A DNA stretch of 15,435 nucleotides from JBEATZ01 sp041178545 (lineage in GTDB: Bacteria; Planctomycetota; UBA1135; UBA2386): the NCBI GenBank assembly GCA_041178545.1, contig JBEGVB010000153.1, positions 1-15,435 of the forward strand. The letters are read 5' to 3'. This document shows positions 9,101 through 15,310 of the stretch, piece by piece; position 1 is the first letter of the stretch, and each line of letters begins with the position of its first letter. A program made the translations under genes and the position numbers. The notes under the pieces were generated by a model, which did not search any database, was not told where the DNA came from, and saw only the letters and a list, made by a program, of their open reading frames with translations.

Positions 9101-9741
9101 ATGGCTTCCTTGCGCCCGAGGTGCACCAGGGCATCACCAACCCGGTTGCCGTGGTGCAGCAGATGTTGCAGGTGGTCACGCAACCCACCTGTCGACAACT
9201 GGGCTTCGCACTCAAGGACCTTGCCCCCACCTCGCGGAAGGACGAGTGGAACTTCCTCCTCGGGACCGAGCATGTCGACGTGCGGGAAGTCGGCCGCATC
9301 CTGGCCACCAGTACGAGTTCCCACGTGGCGGAGCTCGGGGAGAGGATCGCGCGAAAGGACGACCGCGAGGCCGGGTACCGCCACTTCGTGGGGAAGGTCG
9401 ACCTCATGTGTCGCCACCAGGAGAAGTGGTGGGTGTTCGACTGGAAGTCCAACCACCTCGGCAACTCGCCTGCCGACTACGCAACAGGCCGGCTGACGGA
9501 GTCCATGTGCGAGGACAAGTACGTCGTGCAGTACCACATGTACCTCGCCGGCCTCCACTGCCACCTCCAGTCGCGCATCGGCAAGGACTACGACTACGAC
9601 CGGCACGTCGGCGGGGCCTGCTACGTGTACCTGCGCGGTCTCGATGCAACGGCGCAGACCGGGTGGTACGTCCACAGGCCGGACCATGTCCTGGTCGACC
9701 GGCTGGCAAGCGCATTGAGGGGCCGGAGGCCGGTGCGATGA
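6121..9741 (+). CDS. recB: RecBCD exonuclease V, RecB subunit (3'-5' helicase and nuclease)
   Basis: This 1206-residue protein (E. coli RecB has 1180) is an SF1A helicase with a C-terminal nuclease. Helicase motifs in order: Walker A EASAGTGKTFT with K27; VLVVTFTRAST; INTIHGFCKRVL; Walker B LVDECQDTD with D379 and E380; LLVGDPKQSIYGFRGAD; LEKNFRSHP; TMHSSKGLQYEVV; and LLYVALTRAKRR. The nuclease domain keeps every catalytic residue: H967 (in GICLHAILEH), D1094 (GKVDLM), and D1107 and K1109 (VFDWKSNH), then VVQYHMYLAG. Position 381 is Cys where E. coli RecB has Phe (DEFQDTD). The start is the first ATG of an ATGATG pair at 6121; its ATGA overlaps the recC stop, and AGGAGG (6108-6113) lies 7 bases upstream within recC. 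The frame is open back to 5221, but that extension reads as recC shadow and precedes the true N-terminus. The three-gene overlap points to coupled synthesis of a 1:1:1 complex. Confidence 0.98.
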   Translation: MMQPFDVAASPLPARRTVLEASAGTGKTFTLEGLFVRHLLEGARPGGRVTSAQQVLVVTFTRASTQDLKHRLRTGLQDALHALKGGKASKDLWQQLANDHGAAGIPVLERALRDFDLVTINTIHGFCKRVLDRAAFASGTDFVTEFVEDDSELVMAACADALRAQAQGDDPLPAAVLRAAGIDEKALKERFDAWQLFPGTRIAPSQDLAPALESLRTAVAAAEEEFDAELVQQALADHKSNSKAPWYKRVGTFCERLARRIRRQPLTALDDLAHLSLANLVAGGEYSKGGSVAPEPGTVAHSFFLAAEQVADALEPARTALVEAMLHASLAALDRSKATARTRSFRDLLVELHTLVRDPVAGKDLCTAVREQWKVALVDECQDTDPLQYAIFDAFFGDSLLLVGDPKQSIYGFRGADLNAYLQAARASDQFTLEKNFRSHPGLVTSVIRLFQRGKDHPFVESGILVPEVTAHHKAGERELVGLPGRPMQWRVLRSEPRPDPKSKSRQQATFPKRNAWEPTLLDDLVAQCKALVTSGTTLSDTGKRLQHKDIAVLVRSGKEGQRVQDALAQAGITASIARLHDVFESEEAEELEVLMHAILDPGAGTLIQAARATVFWGRTASELTDPSTDASLKADLDLVHFLRSTWTRRGLMSMFMHAVEALGVRSRMLAREDGERKLTNWFQVAELLQEQQTLHGHGKAHLLRWFTAERSGATGKTASDRELRLESDAEAVQILTMHSSKGLQYEVVLLPYLTTGSHRPKKGLLLSRDAAGSPVLDLGNEPLPAHADAAERNQLGEDLRLLYVALTRAKRRCIAWHVPAEGAPKTALAWLLHFHHAGQKAEGWVKDWHKETKERGLAWGQDLEAFERAHAEILSVTHVDLREEEPPRRDPRPRVSAAALPSFRPVPERLTLGDRTASFSRLLHGSQHESAADHEDDRGETRVETEVPAESMFGFARGPSAGICLHAILEHADFRDPGGSTNATLIRDLLEGHGFLAPEVHQGITNPVAVVQQMLQVVTQPTCRQLGFALKDLAPTSRKDEWNFLLGTEHVDVREVGRILATSTSSHVAELGERIARKDDREAGYRHFVGKVDLMCRHQEKWWVFDWKSNHLGNSPADYATGRLTESMCEDKYVVQYHMYLAGLHCHLQSRIGKDYDYDRHVGGACYVYLRGLDATAQTGWYVHRPDHVLVDRLASALRGRRPVR

Positions 9742-11462
9742 AGGGCCCGTCGACAGTCGACCCGCTCGAACGCGCCATGCGCTGTTGGCTGGGTTCCCAC
9801 GCACCCACACACGGTGCAGTGCTGGCCTCCTGCGCAGCCGCACTGCATGCAGCACGCAAGGAGGGCAACTCCTGCATCGCACTGGAGGAGTTGGCGAGGC
9901 AGTCTGGCCACCAGGCAGCGGAGATCCTTGCCGCACTGCGCGGCAGCAAGCTGTGCAACGACGGCAGCACGCCGTCGGTCTTCGTGCTCGATGCGAGCCA
10001 ACGCCTCTACTTCCACCGCACCTGGCTCGCAGAGTCCGGCATCGCGGGGACCATGGCACGTCGCATTGCCACCCCACTGGACACCGACCCGGCACTTGCG
10101 GGCGCACTGGTCCGCGAGCAGTTCAAGGAGGCCGCAACGCGAGTCGACTGGCAGGCAATCGCGGTGGCGGCTGCCGTGCGCAACCGCTTCACGGTGGTCA
10201 CGGGTGGACCCGGCACCGGCAAGACCTACACGGTCGCCCGACTGATCCACGTGCTGCGCGGACTGCAGCAGGACCTGTCGTTTGCCCTCGCAGCACCCAC
10301 CGGCAAGGCGGCGCGCCGGATGAAGGAGAGCCTGGCGGACGCCAAGGTGACCGACTTGCCAGAGTCCCTGACCCTCCACAGCCTGCTGGGCTTCCAGGGC
10401 GGCAAGGCAACCTTTGCCCGCAACGAGCGCAACCCGGTGCCGCACGACCTGGTGGTCGTCGACGAGGCCTCGATGGCCGACGTGGAACTGCTGCATGCAC
10501 TCGTCGGTGCACTGCGCCCCGAGGCAAGGCTCGTGCTGGTGGGCGACCGAGACCAGTTGCCGAGCGTGGACCTCGGCCAGGTGCTCGCAGACCTGTGCGG
10601 CATGGCGAGGCCAGAACTCGGGGTCGGCAGCGCACTGGCGGGTTGGTGCCGCACGGCAGGCCTGCAGGTTGAAGAACGCACGGACGGGAGTGCCGGTGAC
10701 CCCATGGCAAGTGCCGTGGTTGCACTGCGCGTGACCCGGCGCTTCGACCCCGACTCCGGCCTGGGGCGCACCGCACGGGCCATCTCGGAACGCAGGCCGG
10801 ACACGGTGGAAGCCGTGCTGCAGACCACGCCAGCGGACCTGCGCCGGGTGGAGCCTGTCGCCCTCGCAGACGAGTTGCAGCGGCTGCTCCCGAGGCTCAA
10901 GGCCTGCGTCGAGCCGGAGGATCCGGCACTGGCGCTCGCCGCACACAAGGCACTGCGTGTCCTCTGCGTGCAGAACGAGGGCCCCTACTCGGTCACCGAC
11001 CTGAACCAGCGCATCGAGAAGCTGCTGGATGTGCGTGGCACCTCGTACCACGGTCGTCCTGTGCTGGTCACGCGCAACGATCCCGACCTCGGCCTGAACA
11101 ACGGCGACCAAGGCGTGTGCATCGTCAGCGAGGGGATCGCGAGGGTCCACTTCGCCTCGGACAGTGCCACCCCGCGTTCGTTCCTGCCCGAACAGCTGCC
11201 CGAGCATCGCACCGCGTGGGCCATGACCGTGCACAAGGCTCAGGGCTCCGAGGCAGACGAGGTGCTGCTGGTGCTGCCGCCTGACCCCAAGGGGCCCCTC
11301 GAGTCCCTCCTGCAGGCGCCGCTGGTCTACACCGGCCTCACGCGCGCAAGGGCGAAGGCCACGGTCGTCGCAACTGCCGAGGTGCTGAAGAAGGCACTCT
11401 CGACGTGGCCCGACCGGCGCACCGGGTTCGCCGACGCGCTGCGTGCGGCGCTGGGCAGTTGA
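9738..11462 (+). CDS. recD: RecBCD exonuclease V, RecD subunit (5'-3' helicase)
   Basis: This 574-residue protein (E. coli RecD has 608) is the SF1B motor of the complex; in the E. coli enzyme it moves on the 5' strand and leads before Chi. The first 150 residues form the helical RecD N-terminal domain that docks on RecC, ending in DWQAIAVAAAVRNRF. Helicase motifs follow: Walker A TGGPGTGKTYT with K162, APTGKAARRM, Walker B LVVVDEASMAD with D242 and E243, LVGDRDQLPSVDLGQVLADL, a VTRRFDPDSGLG segment matching the SYRFGSDSGIG block of E. coli RecD, NNGDQGVC, MTVHKAQGSEADEV, and VYTGLTRARAKATVV. The ATG at 9738 overlaps the recB stop by 4 bases (ATGA) and has GGAGG at 9725-9729. The frame is open upstream to 8559, but that part is recB shadow. 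The short N-terminus and the recB linkage exclude the stand-alone RecD2 type. The gene converges on the M1 peptidase gene with 9 bases between stop codons. Confidence 0.97.
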   Translation: MKGPSTVDPLERAMRCWLGSHAPTHGAVLASCAAALHAARKEGNSCIALEELARQSGHQAAEILAALRGSKLCNDGSTPSVFVLDASQRLYFHRTWLAESGIAGTMARRIATPLDTDPALAGALVREQFKEAATRVDWQAIAVAAAVRNRFTVVTGGPGTGKTYTVARLIHVLRGLQQDLSFALAAPTGKAARRMKESLADAKVTDLPESLTLHSLLGFQGGKATFARNERNPVPHDLVVVDEASMADVELLHALVGALRPEARLVLVGDRDQLPSVDLGQVLADLCGMARPELGVGSALAGWCRTAGLQVEERTDGSAGDPMASAVVALRVTRRFDPDSGLGRTARAISERRPDTVEAVLQTTPADLRRVEPVALADELQRLLPRLKACVEPEDPALALAAHKALRVLCVQNEGPYSVTDLNQRIEKLLDVRGTSYHGRPVLVTRNDPDLGLNNGDQGVCIVSEGIARVHFASDSATPRSFLPEQLPEHRTAWAMTVHKAQGSEADEVLLVLPPDPKGPLESLLQAPLVYTGLTRARAKATVVATAEVLKKALSTWPDRRTGFADALRAALGS

Positions 11463-11465
11463 GCG

Positions 11466-11485
11466 CCGCGGCTACTTGGCCGCGG
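11466..11485. terminator. Hairpin over the convergent stop codons of recD and the M1 peptidase, possible bidirectional terminator
   Basis: CCGCGGC (11466-11472) and GCCGCGG (11479-11485) form a perfect 7-base stem with a 6-base loop, starting 4 bases after the recD stop and covering the last codons and stop of the peptidase gene. It is the only symmetric element between the two convergent genes, so it is the natural place for both transcripts to end. Neither side has a T run, so a Rho-independent mechanism is doubtful. Confidence 0.35.
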
Positions 11486-13454
11486 GCTCCCACTCGTTGT
11501 TGGCGCGCGCGCCGTCCGGGAACACGGCCTCGGGGTCGACCTCGACCTTCTTGACCTGCTTGCCGGCAGCCGCGCTGCGCACGACGCGGTTGGAGCTGTG
11601 CCACACCTGCACCGGCAGCTTCACCTCCTCGGTGGTGTCGTCGTCGTAGGTGACGCGGTAGTGCAGCGGCATCACCATGCGGTCGAGGTTGGTGAAGGTG
11701 ATGCGCGCAGGGCGGCGGTCGGTCGCGGGGGTCACCGAGTCCACGGCCTGGTCGAGGCGGGTGGACTCGACGAACCAGCCGCGCCAGAACCACGCGAGGT
11801 CGGCGCCCGCCGCATCCTCCATGGTGCGGTAGAAGTCGGCGGGACGCGGCGACTTGAAGGCCCAGCGACGGATGTAGGTGCGGAACGCGTGGTCGAAGCG
11901 CTCGGGACCGAGGATGTGCTCGCGCAGCAGGCGGAGCCCCTGACCTGTCTTGCCGTACTGCAGCATGCCGATGGCCATGGCAGGCAACTGGTCCGCAGGC
12001 GTGTCGATGGGCATGCCGTCGCCGATGGGCAGCCGCATGGCGCCGCCGCGCGCGCGACGTCCCTGCCGCTGCTCCTGCTGGGGCCCGTACCAGTCCTCGT
12101 CGGAGTAACCGTTGATGAAGGTGTTGAATCCCTCGTCCATCCACGCGTGGCGGCGCTCGTCGGTGTTGACGATCATGGGGAACCACGTGTGGCCTGCCTC
12201 GTGGGTGGTGACTCCCCACAGGCCGCGCTCGTTGTTGCCCGCGGCGCAGAAGATGATCATGGGGTACTCCATGCCGCCCTCGACGCCCGCCACGTTGGTC
12301 ATCACCGGGTAGGGGTACTCGAACCAGCGCCTGCTGTAGCCGCCGAGCGACTTGCGCAGCATCTGGGTCGACTTGGACCATGCCCCGGCACACTCGGCCG
12401 GGTAGGCAGACTGGCACAGCACCTTGTTGGCGGCGCTCGCATCGACGACGGCAGCATCGAGGATGAAGGCCGGCGACGCGGCCCAGGCGACGGTGCGCAC
12501 CTGCTCGGCACGGAAGCGCCAGGTGAGCGGGCCCGTCCCCTCCGGCCTGCTGCCGGGCGTTCCCACCTCGTCCTTGGCGATGACGACCACCGTCTCCTCG
12601 CTCTGCTTGGCGCGCGCGAAGCGCTGCTGCTGCTCGGCAGTGAACACGTCCTGCGGGTTGAGCAGCTCACCGCTCGCGACCACCACGTGGTCGCGCGGCG
12701 CCGTGATGTTGAGCTGGTAGGTGCCGAAGTTGGTGTAGAACTCGCCACCACCGATGTACGGCAGCGTGTTCCAGCCGTGCACGTCGTCGTAGACGGCAAC
12801 GGCAGGGAACCACTGCGCCAGTTCCCAGATGGTGCCCTTCGCGGTCTCCATGGTGCCGTAGCGCCGGAAGACCCGCTGCGGGACGACGAAGGACCACTCC
12901 ACCTCGAACTGGAAGGTCTGTCCCGGCTGCAACGGCGCAGGCAGGTCGATCCGCATCATGGTGTCGTGGACCGTGTAGTCGAGGCGGCTCCCGCCCGAGG
13001 CAACCTTCTGCAGCGCCACCCCGTCCGTGGTGTCCGACTCGCCCCCCATCAGGCTGCCGCCGTCGGTGAGCGTGCTGATGCTGTCCGGGCGCAGGCAGTT
13101 CTGCTCGAGGTGGACCCACACGTAGTCGAGGGTGTGCGGCGAGTGGTTGTGGTAGTCCACCGTCTCGCGGCCGCGCACGGTGCGCGTCTCGGGCAGCAGC
13201 TCGACGTCGATGCGGTAGTCGGCAGCCTGCTGCCAGTACCCCGGGCCCGGGGCTCCGGAACCGAGGCGCATGGCACTGGGCGTCGGCAGGTCGAGGGCCG
13301 AGAAGATCGACCGGTCGGCGCGCTGCTCGACGCGCCTGGACCAGTTCTGGCGCGGCGGCTGCTGGCCCTGCTGCGGCTCGGCGCGGGCAGGCTCCTGCGC
13401 GGTCAATGCTGTGGCGAGGAACAGGGAGGAGAGGAGGGTGCGGGCGGTGGACAT
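11472..13454 (-). CDS. Secreted M1-family zinc metallopeptidase (aminopeptidase N-like)
   Basis: This 660-residue protein starts with a Sec signal peptide: positively charged start, hydrophobic LLSSLFLATALTA, and likely cleavage near ALTA-QE. A Pro/Gln/Arg-rich linker follows. The N-terminal M1 beta domain begins around residue 75 (YRIDVELLPETRTVRG, then DYHNHSPHTLDYVWVHLEQN). The peptidase domain has GGMEYP at 393-398, the counterpart of the GxMEN exopeptidase loop; HEAGH at 418-422 with zinc ligands H418 and H422 and catalytic E419; and the third zinc ligand E441, 18 residues further on (WMDEGFNTF). LQYGKTG supplies the usual transition-state Tyr. The active site therefore looks complete, and the enzyme should trim N-terminal residues from peptides outside the cytoplasm. 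A low-complexity QQEQRQGRRARGG insert lies after the third ligand. The ATG at 13454 is chosen for the signal peptide and for GGAG 6 bases upstream; the frame's extension to 15239 is a shadow. Confidence 0.95.
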   Translation of the reverse strand: MSTARTLLSSLFLATALTAQEPARAEPQQGQQPPRQNWSRRVEQRADRSIFSALDLPTPSAMRLGSGAPGPGYWQQAADYRIDVELLPETRTVRGRETVDYHNHSPHTLDYVWVHLEQNCLRPDSISTLTDGGSLMGGESDTTDGVALQKVASGGSRLDYTVHDTMMRIDLPAPLQPGQTFQFEVEWSFVVPQRVFRRYGTMETAKGTIWELAQWFPAVAVYDDVHGWNTLPYIGGGEFYTNFGTYQLNITAPRDHVVVASGELLNPQDVFTAEQQQRFARAKQSEETVVVIAKDEVGTPGSRPEGTGPLTWRFRAEQVRTVAWAASPAFILDAAVVDASAANKVLCQSAYPAECAGAWSKSTQMLRKSLGGYSRRWFEYPYPVMTNVAGVEGGMEYPMIIFCAAGNNERGLWGVTTHEAGHTWFPMIVNTDERRHAWMDEGFNTFINGYSDEDWYGPQQEQRQGRRARGGAMRLPIGDGMPIDTPADQLPAMAIGMLQYGKTGQGLRLLREHILGPERFDHAFRTYIRRWAFKSPRPADFYRTMEDAAGADLAWFWRGWFVESTRLDQAVDSVTPATDRRPARITFTNLDRMVMPLHYRVTYDDDTTEEVKLPVQVWHSSNRVVRSAAAGKQVKKVEVDPEAVFPDGARANNEWEPAAK

Positions 13455-13473
13455 GGGGTGCTCCGGGCCGCAG

Positions 13474-13479
13474 ATGCTA
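13474..13479 (-). promoter_or_regulatory. Candidate -10 box (TAGCAT) for the M1 peptidase gene
   Basis: On the minus strand CGCTAGCATCT ends 19 bases before the peptidase ATG. It resembles the CTAGCCT box upstream of the DUF2130 gene. No good -35 hexamer is visible, so this rests on the likeness and on position alone. Confidence 0.2.
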
Positions 13480-13513
13480 GCGGCGGGCACGCAGGACTGT
13501 GCAGGGTCCCGTG

Positions 13514-13543
13514 TTGTTGCGGCGTCGTTGCAGGGTGCATACT
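13514..13543 (+). promoter_or_regulatory. Candidate promoter of the VKOR-like gene, leaderless spacing
   Basis: TTGTTG (13514-13519) and CATACT (13538-13543) are separated by 18 bases, a fair -35/-10 pair. CATACT ends 7 bases before the GTG at 13551, so the transcript would start at or beside the start codon. There is no Shine-Dalgarno site before that GTG, which fits a leaderless mRNA. Confidence 0.4.
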
Positions 13544-13550
13544 GCGACCC

Positions 13551-14093
13551 GTGGGACGCCCCGCTTCCTGGCTCACTGCCGCGCTGCTGCTCGCATGCGC
13601 CAACACCGCCTACCTGTCCTGGCGCTACGTCGCGTTGCGGCACGGCTGGGTCGATCCGGGCACCGGCGCGTGCTCGTGGAACGACAGGGTGGACTGCGAC
13701 CCGGTGCTGCTCTCTGCACAGGCACGGTGGTTCCTCGTCCCCAACGCAGTGCTCGGCCTCGGCTTCTTCCTCGCCTGCACCCTCGCATGGTGCGGCAGCA
13801 GGACCCTGGGCGCAGCACAACGCCGCTGGGTCGTCGACCGGCTCGCACTCGCACTCACGTTCGGCTGCCTCGCCGCCTGCTGGTTCGTCTGGCTGCTGGT
13901 GCAACTGCCGCAACTGTGCCCCCTGTGCCCGTGGAACCACGCCCTCACCTTGGTGGCGCTCGTTGCCGTGCTCCGGGTGCGCGCTGCCGAGACCCGCGGC
14001 GTCGAGCGCAAGCCAGCACCCGGGTTCGCGCTCACCTGTGCAACCGTGGGCGCGTCGGCACCCCTCGTGTGGTGGCTTGCCTCGGGCCGCTGA
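13551..14093 (+). CDS. Stand-alone VKOR-family integral membrane thiol oxidoreductase
   Basis: This 180-residue, highly hydrophobic protein has four to five predicted helices (about 7-28, 60-80, 96-120, 126-146 and 158-176). The vitamin K epoxide reductase fold is shown by its four redox cysteines: C41 and C49 in the first periplasmic loop (ACSWNDRVDCDPVLLS), the Ser at 55, VPNAVLGL after it, and the CPLC pair C123/C126 followed by PWNH. The numbering is close to human VKORC1 (43, 51, 132, 135). Bacterial homologues reoxidise a thioredoxin-like partner with quinone and so drive disulfide formation in the periplasm. Many are fused to a thioredoxin domain; this one is not, so its partner must be encoded elsewhere. 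The GTG start is inferred: no in-frame ATG precedes the first helix, and a -10-like box sits 7 bases upstream. The frame's long extension to 11598 is the shadow of the M1 gene. Start confidence is lower than family confidence. Confidence 0.9.
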   Translation: MGRPASWLTAALLLACANTAYLSWRYVALRHGWVDPGTGACSWNDRVDCDPVLLSAQARWFLVPNAVLGLGFFLACTLAWCGSRTLGAAQRRWVVDRLALALTFGCLAACWFVWLLVQLPQLCPLCPWNHALTLVALVAVLRVRAAETRGVERKPAPGFALTCATVGASAPLVWWLASGR

Positions 14094-14201
14094 GAGGTGC
14101 CGGGCCCTGCCGGGGCAACGGTCGCAGCCATGCTTGCAGACACCGTGGTGGCACGGAGGGCCGTGCGCGGGTTCGATGCACGGCAAGGAAGTGACAGACG
14201 C

Positions 14202-15227
14202 ATGCATCTCCACCCGTCGCTGCTGACCGTCCTGGTCTCCCTCGCGTCGCTGTTCGCTGGCTGCCGGTCCACCGCTCCCGGTACGGAACGGGCAGCACAA
14301 CCCTCCGTGTCGTGGGCACTCGCGATCCACGGTGGTGCCGGGACCATCGACCCCGGTCGACCGGAGTCCGAGCGGAAGGGGTACGAGCAGGCGCTTGAAC
14401 GCGCCCTCGAGCTGGGCCGCCGCATGCTGGCAGACGGTGCCAGCGCCCTCGACACCTGCGAGGCAGTGGTGCGGGTGCTGGAAGACGACCCGCACTTCAA
14501 TGCAGGTGTCGGCGCGGTGTTCAACGAACGTGGCGAGCACGAACTCGATGCCTCGATCATGGACGGGTCGACCCTCCGCTGCGGTGCGGTTGCAGGCGTC
14601 CGCACCGTGAGGAACCCGGTGTCCCTCGCCCGCCTCGTGATGACGCAGACGCGGCACGTGCTGCTGATGGGCGAGGGCGCCGAGGAGTTCGCCACCGCCC
14701 AGGGGGTCGAGCGCGTGCCCAACAGCCACTTCGACACCGAGGCACGCCGCCGGGCGCTCGAGCAGGTGCTGGAGGAACGCAGGCGGACCGGCTCGCTGAC
14801 CGGACCCGTGCAGCAGCAGAACGCCTACGGCACCGTTGGTTGCGTCGCGCGCGACCGCGAGGGACGACTCGCGGCTGCCACCAGCACGGGCGGCCTGACG
14901 GGAAAGCGCTACGGGCGCGTGGGCGACACGCCGGTGGTCGGCGCCGGCAACTACGCCGACGACATGGTGGCGGTGAGCGGCACCGGCACCGGCGAGCAGT
15001 TCATCCGCCACGTGGTGGGCCATGCGATTGCAGCCCGCATGCGGTACGGCGGCCAGTCGCTCGACGAGGCCTCGCGTGCCCTGGTGTTCGACACCCTGGA
15101 GAAGGACGACGGCGGGGTCATCGCAGTGGACCGCGCCGGCAACGTGGCCATGCCCTTCAACTCGACCGGCATGTACCGGGGCACGGCCGACAGCACGGGC
15201 CGGTTCGAGGTCCGCGTCTTCGAGTAG
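14202..15227 (+). CDS. Isoaspartyl peptidase/L-asparaginase (Ntn hydrolase, family T2), predicted lipoprotein
   Basis: This 341-residue protein is a plant-type asparaginase. Such enzymes self-cleave before a Thr to give alpha and beta chains, then hydrolyse isoaspartyl dipeptides and asparagine. Visible family blocks are AIHGGAGT near residue 45, HFNAGVGAVFNERGEHELDASIMDGS, VRNPVSLARLVM, the cleavage site AYGTVG with nucleophile T211, ATSTGGLTGKRYGRVGDTPVVGAG, and SGTGTGEQFIR. All conserved active-site segments are present. Unusually against the cytoplasmic E. coli enzyme, it begins with a signal sequence (LLTVLVSLASLFAGC) ending in a lipobox-like LFAGC, so it is probably lipid-anchored outside the cytoplasm; Phe at -3 makes the lipobox imperfect. 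ATG 14202 is chosen because it starts this signal; AAGGAA lies about 12 bases upstream. A GTG at 14097 would add 35 unconserved residues. It lies 108 bases after the VKOR-like gene on the same strand and may share its transcript. Confidence 0.95.
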   Translation: MHLHPSLLTVLVSLASLFAGCRSTAPGTERAAQPSVSWALAIHGGAGTIDPGRPESERKGYEQALERALELGRRMLADGASALDTCEAVVRVLEDDPHFNAGVGAVFNERGEHELDASIMDGSTLRCGAVAGVRTVRNPVSLARLVMTQTRHVLLMGEGAEEFATAQGVERVPNSHFDTEARRRALEQVLEERRRTGSLTGPVQQQNAYGTVGCVARDREGRLAAATSTGGLTGKRYGRVGDTPVVGAGNYADDMVAVSGTGTGEQFIRHVVGHAIAARMRYGGQSLDEASRALVFDTLEKDDGGVIAVDRAGNVAMPFNSTGMYRGTADSTGRFEVRVFE

Positions 15228-15299
15228 GCCAGCCGGCACCTCCTGCGTGGTATCGTCGTGCCGCGCGCCCGACGTCCGGGTCGCGCACCTGCACCGACC

Positions 15300-15305
15300 A
15301 GGAGG
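15300..15305 (+). promoter_or_regulatory. Strong ribosome-binding site of the last gene
   Basis: AGGAGG lies 5 bases before the ATG at 15311 and fixes that start. Upstream, TATCGT at 15251-15256 could be a -10 box, but there is no clear -35, so I do not call a promoter. Confidence 0.65.
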
Positions 15306-15310
15306 ACTCC

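Noticed and set aside
8559..9737. The recD frame is open upstream, giving an apparent 967-residue protein.
   Set aside because: The extra part overlaps the RecB nuclease domain and reads as Arg/Pro-rich shadow; the ATGA junction at 9738 is the start.
14094..14201. GTG at 14097 as the asparaginase start, and a terminator in this gap.
   Set aside because: The extension is unconserved and would bury the signal peptide. The TGCCGG direct repeat here forms only a 4-base stem, too weak to call a terminator.
11472..15239. A 1255-codon minus-strand frame and an 831-codon plus-strand frame (11598-14093) cover this region.
   Set aside because: Only the parts holding the M1 peptidase and the VKOR-like protein show real families; the rest are low-complexity His/Arg/Gly-rich shadows caused by high GC and few stop codons.
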